The position numbers were made by a program, and so were the translations under genes. A stretch of DNA of 64,000 nt from positions 310,001-374,000 of the forward strand of contig CAVZRJ010000003.1 in the NCBI GenBank assembly GCA_963777665.1, written 5' to 3'. The notes beneath the pieces were generated by a model. The model was not told the origin of the DNA. It was given only the letters and a program-made list of their open reading frames with translations, and searched no databases. This DNA comes from Bog-756 sp963777665. GTDB lineage: Bacteria > Actinomycetota > Acidimicrobiia > Acidimicrobiales > RAAP-2. Of this stretch, positions 26,687 to 35,022 are shown piece after piece (the first letter of the stretch is position 1; each line of letters opens with the position of its first letter).

Positions 26687-26735
26687 TTGACAGTCACTGA
26701 CATCAGGTCTATGGTGATAGCAGTTACTGACATCA
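26687..26735 (+). promoter_or_regulatory. SDR promoter with two TetR-type operators
   Basis: TTGACA (26687-26692) and TATGGT (26710-26715) with a 17-base spacer form a strong promoter for the SDR gene. Two near-identical 15-base sequences, CAGTCACTGACATCA (26691-26705) and CAGTTACTGACATCA (26721-26735), lie exactly 30 bases apart, about three helical turns. Each contains the palindrome CAGTNACTG. One copy lies between -35 and -10, the other just after -10. They fit binding of the divergent TetR regulator on one DNA face. Confidence 0.75.
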
Positions 26736-26756
26736 TCATACCGGGGAGGTACCGTC

Positions 26757-27680
26757 ATGAGGATCTTTGTCACCGGCGCATCGGGTTGGATCGGCTCGGC
26801 AGTCGTGCCCGAGCTGCTCGGTGCCGGCCACGAGGTGGTCGGCCTGGCCCGTTCTGAGGCATCGGCGCAGCGGCTGGAAGCAGCCGGCGCTCTGGTTCAC
26901 CAGGGCGACGTCGACGACCCCGACGGCCTGGCCAAGGCGGCCGCCGACTCGGACGGGGTGATTCATCTGGCCTTCCAGCACGAGGTGGCCTGGAGCGGCA
27001 ACTTCGCCGCCGCAGCAGAAGCCGATCGGCGGGCCGTGGAGGCCATGGGTGCTGCGCTGGCGAATTCAGAGCGGCCCTTCGTGCTGGCCTCGGGCATGAT
27101 CGGCCTGACTGCTGGTCGGGTGGTCACCGAGGACGACGGGCTCGTCGCGGGTCCGCAGGTTCGGGCCAACCCTGCCGGGCACCGGGCGGCCACCGCTCTG
27201 CTCACTCTTTCGCTGCGGGGTATCGGGGTCCGCTCGTCGGTGCTGCGATTCCCCCCGACGGTCCACGGTGGCGGCGACCACGGGTTCATCGCCACCCTCG
27301 TCGGCATCGCCCGGGAGCGGGGCGTGGTCGGATACGTGGGTGACGGCGCCAACCGCTGGCCCGCCGTTCACCGCTCCGACGCCGCCCGCCTGGCCCGACT
27401 GGCCGTCGAAGCCGCTCCCGCCGGGTCGGTCTTGCATGCGGTCGCCGACGAGGGTGTTCCCTTCCGCGGGATCGCCGAGGTCATGGGCCGTCATCTCGGC
27501 CTTCCTGTGGCGTCGGTGGCCCCCGCCGACGCCGTCGAGCACTTCTCCCACCTGGGCCACTTCGTCGCCCTCGACAGCCCCGCGACCGCCACGGCTACCC
27601 GGGAGCTGCTCGGATGGGAGCCGACCGGGCCCAGTCTGCTCGAGGACCTCGAGGAGGACCACTACTACTGCGACGCTTAG
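26757..27680 (+). CDS. Extended SDR / NAD(P)-dependent epimerase-dehydratase family protein
   Basis: A 307-residue protein. The Rossmann opening FVTGASGWIGSAVVPELL carries the GxxGxxG nucleotide site. The usual YxxxK catalytic pair is not evident: the expected region reads RPFVLASGMIGL and no clear Tyr follows, so it may be an atypical SDR acting as a reductase or regulator like NmrA-type proteins. PAVHRSDAARLARLAVE is the family region after the active site. GGGGAGG lies 8 bases before ATG 26757. Under control of the divergent TetR regulator, it probably acts on the effector of that regulator. Confidence 0.82.
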   Translation: MRIFVTGASGWIGSAVVPELLGAGHEVVGLARSEASAQRLEAAGALVHQGDVDDPDGLAKAAADSDGVIHLAFQHEVAWSGNFAAAAEADRRAVEAMGAALANSERPFVLASGMIGLTAGRVVTEDDGLVAGPQVRANPAGHRAATALLTLSLRGIGVRSSVLRFPPTVHGGGDHGFIATLVGIARERGVVGYVGDGANRWPAVHRSDAARLARLAVEAAPAGSVLHAVADEGVPFRGIAEVMGRHLGLPVASVAPADAVEHFSHLGHFVALDSPATATATRELLGWEPTGPSLLEDLEEDHYYCDA

Positions 27681-27801
27681 TTCCGGGCGAAGCTGCGGAA
27701 CCACTCTTCCTCGAGCGCTTCGGCGAGTGACAGGGAGGGTGGTGCTGATCCAGGACGATCCCAACGTCACCTCTCTGCGGTCGAATGCGTGGAGACCGGA
27801 A

Positions 27802-28947
27802 TCAGCGGGCCCTCTCCATTGAGCCGACGGTCGAGCCAGGAAGGTCGCTTACACGCGGCGAATCCCACTGGTGCTGCGAGATCTCGCGGGCCGCCTGCTT
27901 CGGATTCGCCGCCAGCGATGGGTCGAGTCCGACCTTCGGGCCGGCGAGATATGTCGCCAGTCGACCGTCGAGGCCGGCTGGGTCTCGCCGACCGCTCCGG
28001 ACGAGCCGGACCCGTTGGCCGCTGTGAGAAGCAACGAGAATCGACCCGTCATCCGCGAAGAAGACGAGTCGACCCAGTGCATAGACCCCGGTACCGCTCT
28101 CGGCATCCCTCAGGGACGGATAGACCGTGACGTCTGAACCGTCGAACGCGAATACATTCCTCAGCTCTCGATCATCCATCAGATCCGGCCTGGCAAGGTC
28201 TTGTCGACGGAGACGCTTGGCCGAACCGCTCAAGTAGTGGTCCCGCGTCATATAGATCCCGAACATGATCAGCCAGACGCTCTCCGGGTAGGCGGCGATC
28301 CGCTCCATTCCCCCGGTGCCGAGACCGAAATAGTGGCTCAGGCCAAAAGCGAGCGCCGCCACCAGTGAGACAGAAGCCGCGAACAGCATGAAATGCCGCA
28401 ATCCCTCGGGTATCGAGAGAAGGACGAAGCCGAGCACCAAAATGCCCACGTTCCCCGCCACGATGGCCATCGCCGCGCCGATGGCATGCACGACCCCGTT
28501 CGTATTCTCTGGGAAGGAGCCGACGAGGATCGCGCCAAGTCCGCCGATGGCGAGCAAGACGAATGCGATGAGTCCAGCGACCCGTTCCCGAAACGCCCGT
28601 TTGGTGAATTCTGAGTAGATGAGCAATGAGCCGACCAGCATTGCCAGGCCCAGAACGGCAAACGAGACGTCCATCACGACGTATCGCGGTGAACACACGT
28701 AAGAACCGCCGTAGGGCCCGCAGGCCGTGTTTCCCAAATCACTGATGGTGTTCGCGATGAAGCTGTACTGCGCATGGCCTGGGTTGAAGACCCAACCGAC
28801 CACGATCTGCGCGACGAAGTACCAAACACCGAGTACCGCCATGACCGGACCCATCCAGTCGTACTTGTCGTGAAACGTCCGTATCCAGCACGCTCCGCGA
28901 CCCTTCTTGCTTGGCGGGGCAGCGCTCTCGGGTGAAACCGCACTCAT
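27802..28947 (-). CDS. DUF998 membrane protein with a long soluble C-terminal extension
   Basis: A 381-residue protein. Residues about 30-240 match DUF998: PVMAVLGVWYFVAQIVVGWVF, ISDLGNTACGPYGGSYVCSPRYVVM, then several membrane helices to WLIMFGIYMTRDHYL. About 130 residues follow without membrane segments, beginning with RRQDLARPDLMDDRELRN and containing LVFFADDGSILVAS; I do not recognise this part. AGGAGG lies 6 bases before ATG 28947. The gene is divergent from an AraC-type gene. Function unknown. Confidence 0.78.
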   Translation of the reverse strand: MSAVSPESAAPPSKKGRGACWIRTFHDKYDWMGPVMAVLGVWYFVAQIVVGWVFNPGHAQYSFIANTISDLGNTACGPYGGSYVCSPRYVVMDVSFAVLGLAMLVGSLLIYSEFTKRAFRERVAGLIAFVLLAIGGLGAILVGSFPENTNGVVHAIGAAMAIVAGNVGILVLGFVLLSIPEGLRHFMLFAASVSLVAALAFGLSHYFGLGTGGMERIAAYPESVWLIMFGIYMTRDHYLSGSAKRLRRQDLARPDLMDDRELRNVFAFDGSDVTVYPSLRDAESGTGVYALGRLVFFADDGSILVASHSGQRVRLVRSGRRDPAGLDGRLATYLAGPKVGLDPSLAANPKQAAREISQHQWDSPRVSDLPGSTVGSMERAR

Positions 28948-29127
28948 CGCAGGCCTCCTTTCCCCGGTGCCATCATGTTCGCTCCGATCGTCGTCGCGGG
29001 AGCTTTCGGCTCGGTGATTCTCGCACTCCACGAGGAAAGAGGGTTCGGTAGGTTCGAATCGGTGCGGATCCGGCACCGAGCCCGTGTTCTTGACCGAGCC
29101 GGCGATTGGTCGGGTATCGTCGTCGGC

Positions 29128-29539
29128 ATGACGCCGGAGGAGATCGCCGACCTCGTGCACCTCCGCCGGGCTCGCGACCTCATGGACCGCAATTACGCAC
29201 AGCCCCTCGATGTCCCGGCCATGGCGCGTACCGCGCTCATGTCGCCCGCACACTTCTCGCGCAAGTTCCGTGCGGCGTACGGCGAGACTCCCTACTCCTA
29301 TCTCATGACGCGACGCATCGAGCGGGCGAAGGCTCTTCTTCGTCAGGGGAAGTCGGTCACCGAAACCTGCGTCTGCCGTCGGCTGCACGTCGCTCGGCTC
29401 GTTCAGTTCGCGCTTCACCGAGATCGTCGGCGTGACGCCGTCGCAGTACCGCACACGCGACCACCGCGACCTCGAAGTCCTTCCGTCGTGCGTGAGCATG
29501 TTCGCAACACGACCGCGGCGTACCACGGTCGCGGTCTGA
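29128..29539 (+). CDS. AraC-type HTH regulator, one frameshift
   Basis: About 136 residues when a one-base insertion near 29371 is removed. The protein is essentially one AraC DNA-binding domain: VHLRRARDLMDRNYAQPLDV, MARTALMSPAHFSRKFRAAYG, YLMTRRIERAKALL and, after the shift, AVGCTSLGSFSSRFTEIVG then TPSQYR. The recovered frame ends at TGA 29537-29539, and the span (412 bases) is 137 codons plus one. Stand-alone AraC domains next to VOC genes are a common pair; here a VOC gene follows. It probably controls that gene. As written, the frame runs on into unrelated residues. Confidence 0.75.
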
Positions 29540-29666
29540 GCGCTGCCGACCTGGCCGACCGGCTCCGAGCGCGGCGGTGTCGGAGCAACGGCTGCCCAGA
29601 CCCGCCCTTGCACCAAGCAGGATCGGAGAAGCACGCGTCGGGTCGGTGCTCGTATGGTCTGAACCC

Positions 29667-30066
29667 ATGACAGTCACCGTCTCCAGCAATGTTCATCCCC
29701 GTCCACGACCCCGACGCCGCGCTCGGCTTCTACCGCGACGCGCTCGGCCTCGAAGTCCGCGCCGACGTCGCGTCCGATGGGTTCCGCTGGGTCACCGTCG
29801 GTGCCCCCGGGCAGGACGTCGACATCGTCCTCTCCCAGCCGCACGGCGGTCGCTCGCAGGCCGAGGGCGACGCCCTCCTGTCACTGGTGACGCAGGGCTC
29901 GCTGCAGGCTGCGATCTTCCAGTCCGACGACCTCGACACCACCTTCGAGAAGGTCCGGGCGTCGGGCGCCGAGGTGCTCCAGGAGCCGACGTCCCAGCCC
30001 TGGGGAGCACGTGACTGCGCGTTCCGCGATCCCTCGGGAAACCTGGTCCGCATCGCACAGGCCTGA
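29667..30066 (+). CDS. VOC (glyoxalase/bleomycin resistance) family protein, probable frameshift near start
   Basis: The main frame (from ATG 29689, 125 residues) reads FIPVHDPDAALGFYRDALGLEV through RDCAFRDPSGNLVRIAQA, a single VOC domain. Seven codons from an upstream ATG at 29667 (MTVTVSS) would give the usual family N-terminus if one extra A near 29688 is ignored, so I annotate from 29667. The span then is 133 codons plus one base. VOC proteins use a paired beta-alpha-beta-beta-beta module for metal-dependent chemistry or drug sequestration. It follows an AraC gene on the same strand. Confidence 0.78.
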
Positions 30067-30330
30067 CAGAGTCCCGCCTGACCGGGTAGCGCTCCCGATC
30101 GGGCTGCCAGGTACTCGATCGCCCAGGCCAGGCGGTCCCTTCCACCGATCCCGCCACACCCGGAGCGATCGAGGCATCGGCGGGGTTGGTCGCTCTCACG
30201 CGGGCGACGGGTGGATCGAGTTCGAGCATCGACGTCTCGATGTCAGTGAACTCGTCGGGCCACTCGCGGTAGCGTTCGGAATCCCCTCATGCCATTCTGC
30301 ACGTAACGTACCGGACAACGGGGAAGGGCC

Positions 30331-31932
30331 ATGCGGTCTAACGGACGCCGACTGACACTCGACGAAACGGAGCGAAGGTGGGCGAGTCGGCGCCCGTTCG
30401 CTGCCGGCCTCCTCGTGTTGGCCCTGATCCTCAGTGCCTGCGGCACCTCCCCCTCGAGCTCGGGCCCCACGGTCGAGTCCCCTTCGACCTCGGCCGCCCA
30501 CGTCGAACAGGCCACCGGCGGGCCGACGGGCCACTATGTCGTCGAGGCCGGGATCCACAAGATCAAGCACGTCATCATCATCGAGCAGGAGAACCGCTCC
30601 TTCGACAGCTACTTCGGGACGTTCCCCGGTGCGGACGGCATCCCGATGAGCGAAGGCGTGCCGACCGTGTGTGTGCCGAACCCTGCCGGTGGATGCACTG
30701 CGCCGTTCCACGACACCGCGGACGTCAACGGGGGTGGTCCGCACGGCGCTGCAAACGCCAGAAGGGACGTCGACGGGGGGAAGATGGATGGGTTCATCGA
30801 GGAGGCATCCAAAGCCAAGAAGGGGTGCGGAGCCAACGTCAACAACCCGGCATGCTCCCGCTCGACGACTCCCGACGTGATGGGGTACCACACGGCGGCG
30901 GAGATCCCGAACTACTGGGCCTATGCCAAGGACTTCGCCCTCGACGACCATATGTTCGAGCCGGTTGCATCGTGGTCGCTGCCCGATCACCTCTACCTGG
31001 TGTCGGGGTGGTCGGCCAAGTGTTCCGACCCGAACCCGGCGAGCTGCACCAACGCCATCGTCGGTCCCTACGGGCCGGCGCAGATGCAGAACTACGTGGA
31101 CCAGGCCATCAACACCGGTACGGCCGCCATCAGCAACGCCTGGACGGACCTCACCTGGCTGCTCTACAACAAGCACGTTCCGTGGGCCTACTACGTGCAA
31201 ACCGGGGATCAGCCCGATTGCAGCAACGACTCGGCGGTGACGTGCCCACCGGTCGCGCAGAGCTACCTGACTCCTGGCATCTGGAACCCTCTGCCCGTCT
31301 TCGAGGACGTCCAAGCGGACCATCAGCTCCGCAACATCCAGCCGCTGAACGGGTACTTCGCCGCGGCCAAAGCCGGGACCCTGCCGGCGGTGTCATGGGT
31401 CACCCCCTCACAAGCAGACAGCGAGCACCCGCCGGGCAGCGTCCACCAGGGCCAGGCCTATGTCACCGCGGTCATCAACGCCGCCATGGAGAGCCCCGAT
31501 TGGGACTCGACGGCCATCTTCCTGCAGTGGGACGACTGGGGCGGCTTCTACGACCACGTGGTGCCACCCGCCGTCGACCAGAACGGCTACGGCCTGCGTG
31601 TGCCGGGCATCGTCATATCCCCCTACGCGAAGCAGGGGTACGTCGATCACCAGACCCTCTCGAGCGACGCCTACCTCAAGTTCATCGAGGACGACTTCCT
31701 GGGTGGGTCTCGCTTGAACCCCAAGACCGACGGGCGACCCGACCCCCGTCCCGACGTGCGGGAGGACGTACCGATCCTCGGCGACATGGCCAACGACTTC
31801 GACTTCAACCAGACGCCGCGCCCGCCGGCGCTCCTGCCGACCAACCCGCCGACGGACTCACCGTCGATCCCTGTCTCTTTCAGTGGCAAGGGACCCTGCG
31901 TGGGCTGCACCGCCACGCCGCCTGGCACCTGA
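30331..31932 (+). CDS. Secreted lipoprotein phosphoesterase, phospholipase C / acid phosphatase family
   Basis: A 533-residue protein of the phosphoesterase family that includes bacterial phospholipase C. A lipoprotein signal ends in lipobox LSAC (Cys near residue 37). The catalytic opening HVIIIEQENRSFDSYFGTFPGADG carries the conserved E-NRSFD metal/nucleophile region; further family blocks are WSLPDHLYLVSGWSA, SWVTPSQADSEHPP, and FLQWDDWGGFYDHVVPP. It would cleave phosphate esters at the cell surface. GGGGAAGGG lies just before ATG 30331. It converges with a GNAT gene with 10 bases between. Confidence 0.88.
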   Translation: MRSNGRRLTLDETERRWASRRPFAAGLLVLALILSACGTSPSSSGPTVESPSTSAAHVEQATGGPTGHYVVEAGIHKIKHVIIIEQENRSFDSYFGTFPGADGIPMSEGVPTVCVPNPAGGCTAPFHDTADVNGGGPHGAANARRDVDGGKMDGFIEEASKAKKGCGANVNNPACSRSTTPDVMGYHTAAEIPNYWAYAKDFALDDHMFEPVASWSLPDHLYLVSGWSAKCSDPNPASCTNAIVGPYGPAQMQNYVDQAINTGTAAISNAWTDLTWLLYNKHVPWAYYVQTGDQPDCSNDSAVTCPPVAQSYLTPGIWNPLPVFEDVQADHQLRNIQPLNGYFAAAKAGTLPAVSWVTPSQADSEHPPGSVHQGQAYVTAVINAAMESPDWDSTAIFLQWDDWGGFYDHVVPPAVDQNGYGLRVPGIVISPYAKQGYVDHQTLSSDAYLKFIEDDFLGGSRLNPKTDGRPDPRPDVREDVPILGDMANDFDFNQTPRPPALLPTNPPTDSPSIPVSFSGKGPCVGCTATPPGT

Positions 31933-31942
31933 GGCCAAGACA

Positions 31943-32356
31943 TCAGCCCTTGACGAATCGCAGGCGATGGTCCTGCTGCTCCCAATCGCTCGTCGCCCAG
32001 AAGCTCAGCGCCACCGGTTCGGTCCCGACCACGATGGCCTGCATGCGAACGGCTCCGGCGGCAGCCAGCCGGGATTCGGCCTCGGCAAGCAGCCGACCGC
32101 CCAGCCCACTGCGGCGGTCGGAGGGGGCGACGACCAGGCGGTAGATCGATCCCCTCCACCCGTCCCAGCCGGCGATCACCGACCCGACGAGCCGCCCGTC
32201 GTCGTCGGCGACGATGAGCGCACCTGGGTCCCGGACGATGAGCTTCGCGAGGCTCTCGACATCGTCGGTGTGGCCGGGCTCGGCTCCGGCCTCGGCCCAG
32301 AGCCGGAGGACGGACCTGACGTCTGACTCCTGACCCGATCGCAGTACCCATCCCAT
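31943..32356 (-). CDS. GNAT-family N-acetyltransferase
   Basis: A 137-residue protein with the GNAT acetyl-CoA-binding motif A: IYRLVVAPSDRRSGLGGRLLAEAE (R/QxxGxG/A type). VLRLWAEAGAEPGHTDDVESL opens the fold and ALIVADDDGRLVGSVIAGWDG forms the middle strands. The substrate is not predictable. It converges with the phosphoesterase gene and is divergent from the AraC-type gene starting at 32471. Confidence 0.85.
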   Translation of the reverse strand: MGWVLRSGQESDVRSVLRLWAEAGAEPGHTDDVESLAKLIVRDPGALIVADDDGRLVGSVIAGWDGWRGSIYRLVVAPSDRRSGLGGRLLAEAESRLAAAGAVRMQAIVVGTEPVALSFWATSDWEQQDHRLRFVKG

Positions 32357-32470
32357 GACCGGAGGATACGAGGGTTCGCGAGGAACGTCACCCTGGCTCC
32401 GAGCTCACTCTGGAGTGCCGCCGAACAGGCCGTTCCACCGCGGAGCCGTTGCGGGCGTAGCGTTGCGAGC

Positions 32471-32906
32471 ATGGCGACCGTACCGGGCGCTCGGCATCTC
32501 TTGCGGGCCAGGGATCTGGCCGATGCCGCGTTACTGCGAAGACATATCCGTCGCAGACATGGCACGCGCCGCCGGACTTTCACGCGCTCACTTCAGCCGC
32601 GAATTCAAGAGAGTCTTCGACGAGACCCCGTACCAGTACCTCTTGACCCGGCGCCTCGAACACGCCGCTGCATTGCTTCGCACCACAGACTGGTCGGTCG
32701 CAAGGATCTGCTTCGCGGTCGGGCTGGGCAGTGTCGGGTCGTTCACCACCAGCTTCGGGCGGATGTTCGGCCAGGCCCCCACCGCCTACCGTGCTTCGTG
32801 GCCACCCGCCGCCAGGTTCATCCGGATCCCACTCTGCATCGCTCAGGGCTACAGCCGGCCCAAGAACCGCACGTTTCGAGAAGACGATCGCAGGGAGGCT
32901 TCGTAA
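32471..32906 (+). CDS. AraC-type HTH regulator, second copy, one frameshift
   Basis: About 144 residues after ignoring a one-base insertion near 32530. Before the shift the frame reads ARHLLRARDLADA; after it, RYCEDISVADMARAAGLSRA, HFSREFKRVFDETPYQYLLTRR and FAVGLGSVGSFTTSFGRMFG, giving the usual AraC two-HTH domain. The span (436 bases) is 145 codons plus one. It is related to, but clearly different from, the AraC gene at 29.1 kb. A VOC gene follows 37 bases later, as in the first pair. Confidence 0.77.
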
Positions 32907-32943
32907 GCTCCGTCGTACCAGCGGAGCCACAAGGAGGCCAACG

Positions 32944-33376
32944 GTGATCAAGATCACCAAATTCCCAGTTCTGGGTCCACGACCAGGACGAGGCACTCGA
33001 CTTCTACACCAAGACGCTGGGCTGGGAGGTCCGGAGCGACGTCACGATGGAGGGCTGGCACTTCCGGTGGCTGCTCGTGGGTCCGGCAGGGCAGAACGAC
33101 ATCGGCCTCGTATTGATGCCGGTGCCCGGTCCGCCCATGCTCGACGCGGAGGCCAGCGCAGCCCTGGCGGATGTGGTTGCCAAGGGCGCCGGGGGGACCT
33201 TGTTCCTGGAGACGGAGGACTGCCAGGCGAGCTACGAGGAGCTCTCTGCTCGCGGCGTCATCTTCAACGATCCCCCGACCCCGCAGCCGTACGGGATCGA
33301 CACCTCGTTCCGGGATCCGTCGGGCAACAATCTCCGCTTGACCCAGGTGCTCGAATTCGACCCCACCCGAGCCTGA
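32944..33376 (+). CDS. VOC family protein, second copy, frameshift near start
   Basis: About 143 residues if one extra C near 32964 is removed. The N-terminus then reads MIKITKF followed by the shift, WVHDQDEALDFYTKTLGWEV, and later GGTLFLETEDCQASYEELSA, PYGIDTSFRDPSGNNLRLTQ. This is one complete VOC domain of the glyoxalase type seen next to AraC regulators. GTG 32944 is the likely start with AAGGAGG a few bases upstream. The span (433 bases) is 144 codons plus one. Confidence 0.78.
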
Positions 33377-33413
33377 CGGAGGCTGACCGAGGGCGACCGG
33401 AGCCCGCACATGG

Positions 33414-34173
33414 TCAGCGAGTGGCCCGTCCATTCGAGTGCAACGAACCGAAGAGACCGCCGAGGGCGCGCCAGTGGCGAGCCGCCGCCTCGGGGTCGTA
33501 ACTCGGGTTGTCGGGTACGGCGAAGCCGTGGCGTGCGGGGTAGGTCTCGACGGTGTGGTCGACGTCACCTGCGGTCAGGGCATCTTCGAGGAGCGTCGCC
33601 TGCTCTGGCGGGAACGAGTCGTCCTTCTCGGCCGCGGCCACATACGACACGTCCGGTGATCCTCCCGACGATCAGGTGCGGACTGTCCGGCGCATCGCTG
33701 GCGAGGTGGCCACCGTGGAACGAGGCTGCGGCTCCGATACGGTCGGGATAGGACGCGGCGGCCGTGAGTGACAGCCCACCGCCCATGCAGTAGCCAGTCG
33801 TTCCGACCTTGGTTCCGGCCACCCCAGGATGATCCGAGAGAAAGTCGAGGAACGCTACGGTATCGCTCGCTGCCATCGCCTTCGTGAGACTGCGGGCCAT
33901 TGCAATCACACGGGCGCGTTCGCCGGCGTCGCTGAACGCCGTCTCCATCCGGAACGGCTCATATGGACCGTGTCGGTAGTACATCTCGGGAAGGAAGGCG
34001 ACATAGCCCATGCCCGCCAGCTGCTCGGCCATCTGGACCATCGCCGGGCGCACACCCCCGGCGTCCATGAACAGGATCACGGCCGGCCAGGAGCCCTCGC
34101 CGTCCGGTGTGGCCACGATCGACGGGCAGATACCATCGGGGGTTGGCACGTTCACCTCGGTCTGGTGGATCAT
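33414..34173 (-). CDS. Dienelactone hydrolase family protein, one frameshift
   Basis: About 252 residues after removing one inserted base near 33655. Features: opening TPDGICPSIVATPDGEG, WPAVILFMDAGGVRP, nucleophile elbow GYCMGGG with catalytic Cys, acid in AAAEKDDSFP and His in ARHGFAVP, so the Cys-Asp-His triad is complete only across the shift. The span (760 bases) is 253 codons plus one. These alpha/beta hydrolases open lactones or act on esters. It is divergent from the ABC exporter genes. Confidence 0.82.
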
Positions 34174-34256
34174 GAGCTCTCCTCTCGCGGGCCGGGACCC
34201 GGCGCGGTGAGGAGCGTATCCTCACTGCCGGAACACCGAACTCCCCGAGGACCGTG

Positions 34257-35021
34257 ATGACCGAGACAACTGTCGGAACCGTCGACTCCGAGCTGGCGTC
34301 ACCGGCGGCGCACGCCGTCGAGCTGCGCAAGACGTACGGAACAGGCCAGGCGACGGTCCACGCCCTGTCCGGCGTCACCGTCGCGTTCGAGCGGGGCCGC
34401 TTCACCGCGGTCATGGGTCCGTCCGGGTCCGGAAAGTCGACCCTCATGCACTGCATGGCCGGGCTCGACCGCCCGACCTCCGGGCAGACCTATGTCGGGA
34501 ACCTCGACATCGGCGGCCTGGACGACGCCGGGCTCACCCAGCTCAGGCGGGACCGGATCGGCTTCGTGTTCCAGTCCTTCAACCTGGTCCCGACGCTCAC
34601 CGCCGGCGAAAACATCTCGCTGCCCGCCGATCTGGCCGGCAAGAAGGTGGACAGGGAGTGGTACGACTTCCTGGTCACCCAGCTCGGGATCGCTGACCGC
34701 CTCACGCACCGGCCCAACGAGCTGTCCGGAGGCCAACAACAGCGGTGCGCGTGTGCCCGGGCGCTGATCAACCGCCCCGACCTCATCTTCGCTGACGAGC
34801 CCACCGGCAATCTCGACTCGAACTCCTCGGAGGAGATGCTGTCGTTCCTGCGCCGATCGGTCACCGAGTTCGGCCAGTCCATTGTCATGGTGACCCACGA
34901 CCCCCACGGGGCCAGCTATGCCGATCGGGTCGTGTTCCTCGCTGACGGCAACGTGGTGGACGAGCTGATCGGGCCGACGGCCGACTCCGTTCTCGAGCGG
35001 GTCCGGACCCTGGGCGCCTGA
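34257..35021 (+). CDS. MacB/LolD-type ABC transporter ATPase
   Basis: A 254-residue ATPase of the MacB/LolD/FtsE type. ELRKTYGTGQATVHALSGVT opens it; Walker A GPSGSGKST, Q-loop FVFQSFNLVPTLT, signature LSGGQQQR and Walker B LIFADEPTGNLD are all intact. It powers the FtsX-like permease encoded one base after its stop. GTG 34254 directly precedes ATG 34257 and could be the start; GAGGA is 8 bases before the ATG. Such pairs export peptides, lipids or drugs, or act in cell-envelope work. Confidence 0.9.
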   Translation: MTETTVGTVDSELASPAAHAVELRKTYGTGQATVHALSGVTVAFERGRFTAVMGPSGSGKSTLMHCMAGLDRPTSGQTYVGNLDIGGLDDAGLTQLRRDRIGFVFQSFNLVPTLTAGENISLPADLAGKKVDREWYDFLVTQLGIADRLTHRPNELSGGQQQRCACARALINRPDLIFADEPTGNLDSNSSEEMLSFLRRSVTEFGQSIVMVTHDPHGASYADRVVFLADGNVVDELIGPTADSVLERVRTLGA

Positions 35022-35022
35022 C

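Noticed and set aside
27681..27765. Short leftward open stretch ending SLAEALEEEWFRSFARN with a stop overlapping the SDR gene end.
   Set aside because: It looks like a natural C-terminus but the frame is closed by a stop upstream after about 30 codons and no homologue is recognised.
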